Assembly (NCBI GenBank): GCA_036752825.1
Contig: DAIORV010000104.1
Location: 1 to 7,959, forward strand
Source of the DNA: UBA5177 sp002413265
GTDB lineage: Bacteria > Chloroflexota > UBA5177
DNA length: 7,959 nucleotides
Reading direction: 5' to 3'
The translations under genes and the position numbers were made by a program. The notes beneath the pieces are model-generated. The model was not told where the DNA came from, did no database searches, and was given only the letters and a program-made list of their open reading frames with translations. Of the stretch, positions 4,723-7,959 are shown one piece after another. Each line of letters begins with the position of its first letter. The stretch's first letter is position 1.

Positions 4723-5727
4723 TTGGACCTACCCCACGGCTTGCGCCGAGCGCTCGACGAGGAGCTGAGTGCAGCGAGGCCCAAGGCTCTGGGTGAAACT
4801 GCCGCACGCCTGTCTGCCCGCTATCGGTCTAACGCCGCAGGTCGTCCATTCTCGTTCGTCCAATCCGACGAGGATGCGTTGGCGTATGCCGCCTATCGTC
4901 TGCCGGCGACCTACGCCGGCGTTGCCGCCGCACTCGCGGCGGTGCAGCGCATCTCTCCAGGTCTCCTTCCTTCCTCGGTCCTGGACATTGGCGCTGGTCC
5001 GGGGACCGCTGCTTGGGCCGCTGTCGAGACCTTTCCAAGCCTCGAGATCGTCTCCCTGGTCGAGCCGGATCTCCGCATGGCTGCCCTTGGTAAGCGACTC
5101 GCCCAGTTCGGCCCGCCTCCTCTCCGTGTGGCCCGTTGGGAACAATCGAACATTGAAGAGCTCCCGACCAGCCCCACCGCGGATCTTGTGATCGCGGCCT
5201 ATGTTCTTGGCGAGATTGACGAAAGCCGGCGAACAGAGGTGCTGCAAAAGCTGATCTCGCTGGCCGGCCATGTATTGGTGCTCGTGGAGCCGGGCACTCC
5301 ATTTGGATACTCCGTAATCCTGTCAGCCCGTGCCCTCCTCCTGGGCGCGGGCCGCAGCGTGGTGGCTCCCTGCCCTCACGACGACGCCTGCCCAATGGCG
5401 GGCTCGGACTGGTGCCATTTTTCCGTCAGACTGCCTCGAAGTCGTATCCATCGCCAATTGAAAGCCGGCTCTCTTTCATACGAGGACGAGAAGTTCTCAT
5501 ACGTGGCGGCTGAGCCGGAGCCGCCACGGCGCGGGCACAGCCGCATTGTCAGACATCCCACAACACGAACCGCCATGATCCGTCTCGAGCTCTGTGCCCC
5601 CCAAGGCCTCCGGACTGAAGTCGTTACGAAGCGTGACAAAGCAGCCTTCAGAGACGCCCGCGACGTGCGGTGGGGAGACGAATGGCCCGTGATAGACTTC
5701 TCCAAACCTCGTGTCGACGAGTCATAG
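4723..5727 (+). CDS. Rsm22/METTL17-family [4Fe-4S] methyltransferase-like ribosome maturation protein
   Basis: A member of the Rsm22 family, associated with small ribosomal subunit assembly in bacteria and mitochondria. The N-terminus (1-62) has the family pattern LPHGLRRALDEEL, ARLSARYR and YRLPATYAG. The Rossmann methyltransferase fold follows, with the AdoMet motif VLDIGAGPGTAAWAA (86-100), then AAYVLGEI (158-165) and VEPGTPFG (188-195). The iron-sulfur signature CPHDDACPMAGSDWCHF (217-233) gives C217, C223 and C231; the fourth ligand is C291 in LELCAPQG. These four are the only cysteines in the protein. The family end motif DVRWGDEWP is present. The start is TTG at 4723, the first possible codon after the upstream stop; no clear Shine-Dalgarno is seen, so it may rely on coupling. 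TTG at 4741 is an alternative. Methyltransferase activity of this family is uncertain. Confidence 0.9.
   Translation: MDLPHGLRRALDEELSAARPKALGETAARLSARYRSNAAGRPFSFVQSDEDALAYAAYRLPATYAGVAAALAAVQRISPGLLPSSVLDIGAGPGTAAWAAVETFPSLEIVSLVEPDLRMAALGKRLAQFGPPPLRVARWEQSNIEELPTSPTADLVIAAYVLGEIDESRRTEVLQKLISLAGHVLVLVEPGTPFGYSVILSARALLLGAGRSVVAPCPHDDACPMAGSDWCHFSVRLPRSRIHRQLKAGSLSYEDEKFSYVAAEPEPPRRGHSRIVRHPTTRTAMIRLELCAPQGLRTEVVTKRDKAAFRDARDVRWGDEWPVIDFSKPRVDES
5708..5721 (+). promoter_or_regulatory. Small 5-bp hairpin before the pheS terminator, possible competitor
   Basis: CTCGT (5708-5712), loop GTCG and ACGAG (5717-5721) can pair. The CTCGT arm could instead pair with ACGAG in the 3' arm of the terminator (5772-5776), which would open it. 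The stretch is short and lies inside the rsm22-like coding end, so this is weak evidence for a switch. Confidence 0.2.
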
Positions 5728-5755
5728 CCATAGAACGACGATGAAGAGATTAGAT

Positions 5756-5788
5756 GGTCACGTTCGTCCCTACGAGCGTGGCCTTTTT
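5756..5788 (+). terminator. Intrinsic terminator or attenuator in the pheS leader
   Basis: GGTCACGTTCGT (5756-5767), loop CCCT (5768-5771) and ACGAGCGTGGCC (5772-5783) form an unbroken 12-bp stem with two G-T wobbles. TTTTT (5784-5788) and then GTTT follow directly. It begins 28 bases after the rsm22-like stop and ends just before the pheS Shine-Dalgarno, leaving no room for a separate pheS promoter downstream of it. It therefore either ends the upstream operon with read-through or works as an attenuator for pheST. Confidence 0.8.
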
Positions 5789-5792
5789 GTTT

Positions 5793-5798
5793 GGGAGG
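5793..5798 (+). promoter_or_regulatory. Shine-Dalgarno GGGAGG deciding the GTG start of pheS
   Basis: GGGAGG lies 6 bases before the GTG at 5805. It favours that start over the in-frame ATG at 5754, whose first codons would be the terminator stem and T-tract. Confidence 0.8.
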
Positions 5799-5804
5799 TC
5801 AATC

Positions 5805-6851
5805 GTGATCGAAGTTCAGCTGGACGATGCCATACGCCGGATCGACGAAGTCGTGTCTGAGGCTCTTCGTGACATACAGGCTGTCACGACAACCTCAGAG
5901 GTCGAACAGGTCCGCGTTAGGTATACAGGAAAGAAATCTCCATTCCAGCAGGTCCTCTCCATCATGGGCCGCCTGAGTGCCGCGGATCGAAAACAACTGG
6001 GCGCGGCCTGGAATGCGGCTCGTGACTCCATCGAGGCTGCCCTCAAGCAGCGTGACGCAAGCCTGCGAAGCGGAGAGCTCGCTCAGCGCCTGGAGTCAGA
6101 GCAGGTAGACATAACATTGCCGGGCGTTCCCCAGCCCGTTGGATACCGCCATCCTCTGCTGCAGTGCGTGCGCGATCTTCTCCAGATTCTCGAGCAAATG
6201 GGGTACGCCATTTACGAGGGGCCCGAAGTGGAATGGGAGCGGTACAACTTCGACCTCCTCAACACCCCGTGGTGGCATCCCGCGAGGGACGAGCAAGACA
6301 CTTTCTGGGTGCGCGAGGGCGTAGTTCTGCGTACGCAGACCTCGCCGGCACAGGTTCGTTACATGGAGGCCCATCCGCCTCCAATTCGAGTGGCCGTCCC
6401 CGGTTTCACGTATCGGAACGAGGCCGAAGATCCAACACACGCAGACATGTTCTATCAGATCGAAGGCCTGGCCGTGGATGTCGACATTACGCTGGCCGAT
6501 CTCAAAGGAACCTTGCTGCAGGTCGCCAAACGTTATTTCGGACCCGATAGCGCTTTACGCTTCCGCCCCCATTACTTCCCCTTCACCGAGCCCAGCGCCG
6601 AGATCGACATTCAGTGTCGAGTCTGCCATGGAGTGGGCTGCCGTTCCTGCGACGGTGAGGGCTGGCTCGAGCTCGGTGGGTCCGGGATGGTTCATCCGAG
6701 CGTCCTGGAAGCCGGCGGGTATGATCCCCAAGCCGTCAGCGGCTTCGCCTTCGGTCTCGGCCCAAATCGGTACTCGATGATGAAGTACGGTATCCCGGAC
6801 ATGCGGCTGTTCCGTGAGAACGATCTGCGCTTCCTGCGAGAGTTCAATTGA
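5805..6851 (+). CDS. pheS: Phenylalanine-tRNA ligase alpha subunit
   Basis: This is the catalytic subunit of the cytoplasmic alpha2beta2 enzyme that charges tRNA-Phe. The N-terminal coiled coil (about 1-95) binds tRNA. The class II core shows HPLLQCVRDLLQILEQMGY (116-134), the YNFDLLNTPWWHPARDEQDT stretch (147-166) and RTQTSPAQVRYM. Motif 2 is PGFTYRNEAEDPTHADMFYQ (199-218). A four-cysteine segment CRVCHGVGCRSC (271-282) precedes GWLELGGSGMVHP, as in many bacterial homologues. Motif 3 reads FAFGLGPNRYSMMKYG (314-329), with Asn where most homologues have Glu before the conserved Arg, and the end is NDLRFLREFN. At 348 residues the length is typical. The GTG start at 5805 is chosen from the GGGAGG site and the alignment. 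pheT follows after 101 bases. Confidence 0.96.
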   Translation: MIEVQLDDAIRRIDEVVSEALRDIQAVTTTSEVEQVRVRYTGKKSPFQQVLSIMGRLSAADRKQLGAAWNAARDSIEAALKQRDASLRSGELAQRLESEQVDITLPGVPQPVGYRHPLLQCVRDLLQILEQMGYAIYEGPEVEWERYNFDLLNTPWWHPARDEQDTFWVREGVVLRTQTSPAQVRYMEAHPPPIRVAVPGFTYRNEAEDPTHADMFYQIEGLAVDVDITLADLKGTLLQVAKRYFGPDSALRFRPHYFPFTEPSAEIDIQCRVCHGVGCRSCDGEGWLELGGSGMVHPSVLEAGGYDPQAVSGFAFGLGPNRYSMMKYGIPDMRLFRENDLRFLREFN

Positions 6852-6862
6852 CCGCGCCGTGT

Positions 6863-6880
6863 AGGAGGCTTTCACTGTAG
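6863..6880 (+). promoter_or_regulatory. AGGAGG followed by CTG-TAG in the pheS-pheT spacer
   Basis: A perfect AGGAGG (6863-6868) lies 11 bases after the pheS stop, but no ATG, GTG or TTG follows at a usable distance. Six bases on is CTG directly followed by TAG (6875-6880). This may be chance, an orphan ribosome landing site or a start-stop element. The rest of the spacer has no gene that I can support. Confidence 0.2.
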
Positions 6881-6920
6881 CCGCATCCCTCTTGGGGTGC
6901 CACCCAAACTTCCTGCAGCA

Positions 6921-6937
6921 GCTCTCCATAGCAGAGC
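6921..6937 (+). promoter_or_regulatory. 5-bp hairpin just upstream of pheT
   Basis: GCTCT (6921-6925), a 7-base loop and AGAGC (6933-6937) form a small stem that ends 4 bases before the pheT Shine-Dalgarno AGGAG (6942-6946). It has no T-tract, so it is not a terminator. It could affect pheT translation or mRNA stability, with low confidence. Confidence 0.3.
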
Positions 6938-6952
6938 CCTTAGGAGACGGAG

Positions 6953-7959
6953 ATGAGAGTACCGGTGAGATGGCTCGCCGACTACGTTAGCCACCCTTGG
7001 ACGACGGAAGAGCTCGGACACCGGCTCACCATGAGTGGCTTGAAAATCGAAGCCATTGAGCGGCCCAGCGAGCTGTGGGGCGATGTTCTCATCGGAGAGG
7101 TGGCTCAGCTGGAGCCACACCCAACGTCGAAAAAGCCTCTCCACATCGCTCACGTTCACTACGGCGATGGCATGGTGACGGTCGTGACGGGCGCTCAGAA
7201 CCTGTACGTGGGAGCGAAGGCTCCGATAGTCGTGGAGGGAGGCACAATCCCGTTCGGACCGAACGGCGAGCCCCTTAAGATCGAGCCGCGTCCTATGGCC
7301 GGCTACACGTCACACGGTATGCTGTGTTCATCGCGCGAGCTCGGTCTGGGTGACGACCATTCCGGAATCCTGATTCTCCCTGAAGACGCACCTCTCGGGC
7401 AGCCGCTCGCGTCGTTTCTGGGCGAAGATGTGCTCGACATCGAGACGGTCTCCAACCGGCCAGACACCCTTTCCATGATCGGCGTTGCCCGCGAAGTCGC
7501 GGCCTTGGTGCCGTCTGAAGTCCGTCTCCCTGACCTCCGACGTCTGGCGAACAACGTCGAGCGACTTGACAAAGAGAGTATCGGAGTAGAGATAGCGGAT
7601 CCTGATCTATGTCCCCGGTACTCGGCCCTGCGGGTCGACGGCGTGGTCGCGGTGCAGTCACCGAATTGGCTGGTCCAACGCCTCGAGTCGGCGGGTATGC
7701 GTCCCATCAACCTGCTCGTGGACCTGACCAACTACGTCATGCACGAGTACGGGCAGCCGATGCATGCCTTTGATGCCTCGCAGCTGCGAGGAGGGAAGAT
7801 CGTCGTGCGACGCGCCCATGAAGGCGAAGCTCTACGGACGCTCGATGGCGTGGACCGATCGCTACCGCCTGAGGCCCTGGTCATCGCAGATGGCGACAGA
7901 GCGGTGGCACTAGCCGGAGTCATGGGTGGAGAAAACAGCGAAATTTCGTCGGAGACGTC
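6953..7959 (+). CDS. pheT: Phenylalanine-tRNA ligase beta subunit, 3' end outside the window
   Basis: The first 335 codons of the beta subunit (usually about 800 residues) are present, open to the window edge. The N-terminal MRVPVRWLADYV is typical. It is followed by the EMAP/OB-type tRNA-binding domain (about 40-150), with GEVAQLEPHPTSKKPLHIAH and the VTGAQNLYVGAKAP and GYTSHGMLCSSRELGL signatures. The hinge to the B1/B5-type core reads IETVSNRPDTLSMIGVAREV (163-182). The B3/B4 (editing) domain begins around 210, with GMRPINLLVDLTNYVMHEYG (248-267) and QPMHAFDASQL, and ends here in AGVMGGENSE (321-330). The start ATG has AGGAG (6942-6946) 6 bases upstream. It is the partner of pheS, 101 bases downstream. 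The catalytic-like and anticodon-binding C-terminal domains lie beyond the window. Confidence 0.96.
   Translation, partial: MRVPVRWLADYVSHPWTTEELGHRLTMSGLKIEAIERPSELWGDVLIGEVAQLEPHPTSKKPLHIAHVHYGDGMVTVVTGAQNLYVGAKAPIVVEGGTIPFGPNGEPLKIEPRPMAGYTSHGMLCSSRELGLGDDHSGILILPEDAPLGQPLASFLGEDVLDIETVSNRPDTLSMIGVAREVAALVPSEVRLPDLRRLANNVERLDKESIGVEIADPDLCPRYSALRVDGVVAVQSPNWLVQRLESAGMRPINLLVDLTNYVMHEYGQPMHAFDASQLRGGKIVVRRAHEGEALRTLDGVDRSLPPEALVIADGDRAVALAGVMGGENSEISSET

Noticed and set aside
4233..4796. 187-codon plus-strand frame over the secreted-protein gene
   Set aside because: Low-complexity arginine/serine-rich translation in another frame, spanning the end of one gene and the start of another. The frame at 4246 has a signal peptide and a domain.
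4829..5395. 188-codon minus-strand frame over the rsm22-like gene
   Set aside because: Arginine/proline/glycine-rich shadow translation of a GC-rich gene with clear family motifs on the plus strand.
5754..5804. ATG at 5754 as the pheS start
   Set aside because: The first 17 codons would be the terminator stem and T-tract, and the strong GGGAGG with family alignment places the start at GTG 5805.
5728..5804. T-box riboswitch or phenylalanine leader peptide before pheS
   Set aside because: No T-box consensus and no specifier structure are visible, and the short frame from ATG 5741 contains only one Phe codon and runs into the pheS region.

Overview
The window is a stretch of bacterial chromosome of moderately high GC content. 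It is built around a translation operon read left to right. The core order is infC (IF-3), rpmI (L35), rplT (L20), a SpoU/TrmH-type RNA 2'-O-methyltransferase, then pheS and pheT (running off the right edge). This order is known from Firmicutes, Actinobacteria and Chloroflexota-type genomes. Together with the rare AUC start of infC and the ECF sigma module, it suggests a high-GC Gram-positive or Chloroflexota/Dormibacterota-like lineage. That placement is an inference, and no single gene proves it.

Left part (1-911): a small minus-strand ORF resembles the C-terminal end of a TetR-type regulator and may be a remnant. Next come two divergently transcribed tRNA-Leu genes, UAG anticodon on minus and UAA on plus, separated by a 103-bp promoter region. 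The plus-strand tRNA-Leu runs almost directly into a 62-residue four-cysteine miniprotein whose Shine-Dalgarno begins on the last base of the tRNA's encoded CCA. A candidate extended -10 promoter and a stable hairpin precede infC.

Middle part (912-5727): infC, rpmI, rplT and the methyltransferase are packed with short gaps or a 1-base overlap. An accessory module follows with overlapping stop and start codons: an ECF sigma factor, a single-pass membrane protein that is probably its anti-sigma factor, and a secreted proline-rich protein. Then comes an Rsm22/METTL17-type methyltransferase-like protein with the complete four-cysteine [4Fe-4S] site of that family, which is associated with small-subunit ribosome maturation.

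Right part (5728-7959): a 12-bp-stem intrinsic terminator with a T-tract ends only 9 bases before the pheS Shine-Dalgarno, so it ends the upstream unit, attenuates pheST, or both. PheS is full length. A 101-base spacer leads to pheT, of which 335 codons are present.

Most of the window serves one theme: tRNA-Leu supply, translation initiation, large-subunit assembly, rRNA modification, small-subunit maturation and Phe-tRNA charging. The notable exception is the ECF sigma/anti-sigma/secreted-protein cassette, whose overlapping frames appear to couple its translation to that of the ribosomal-protein operon.
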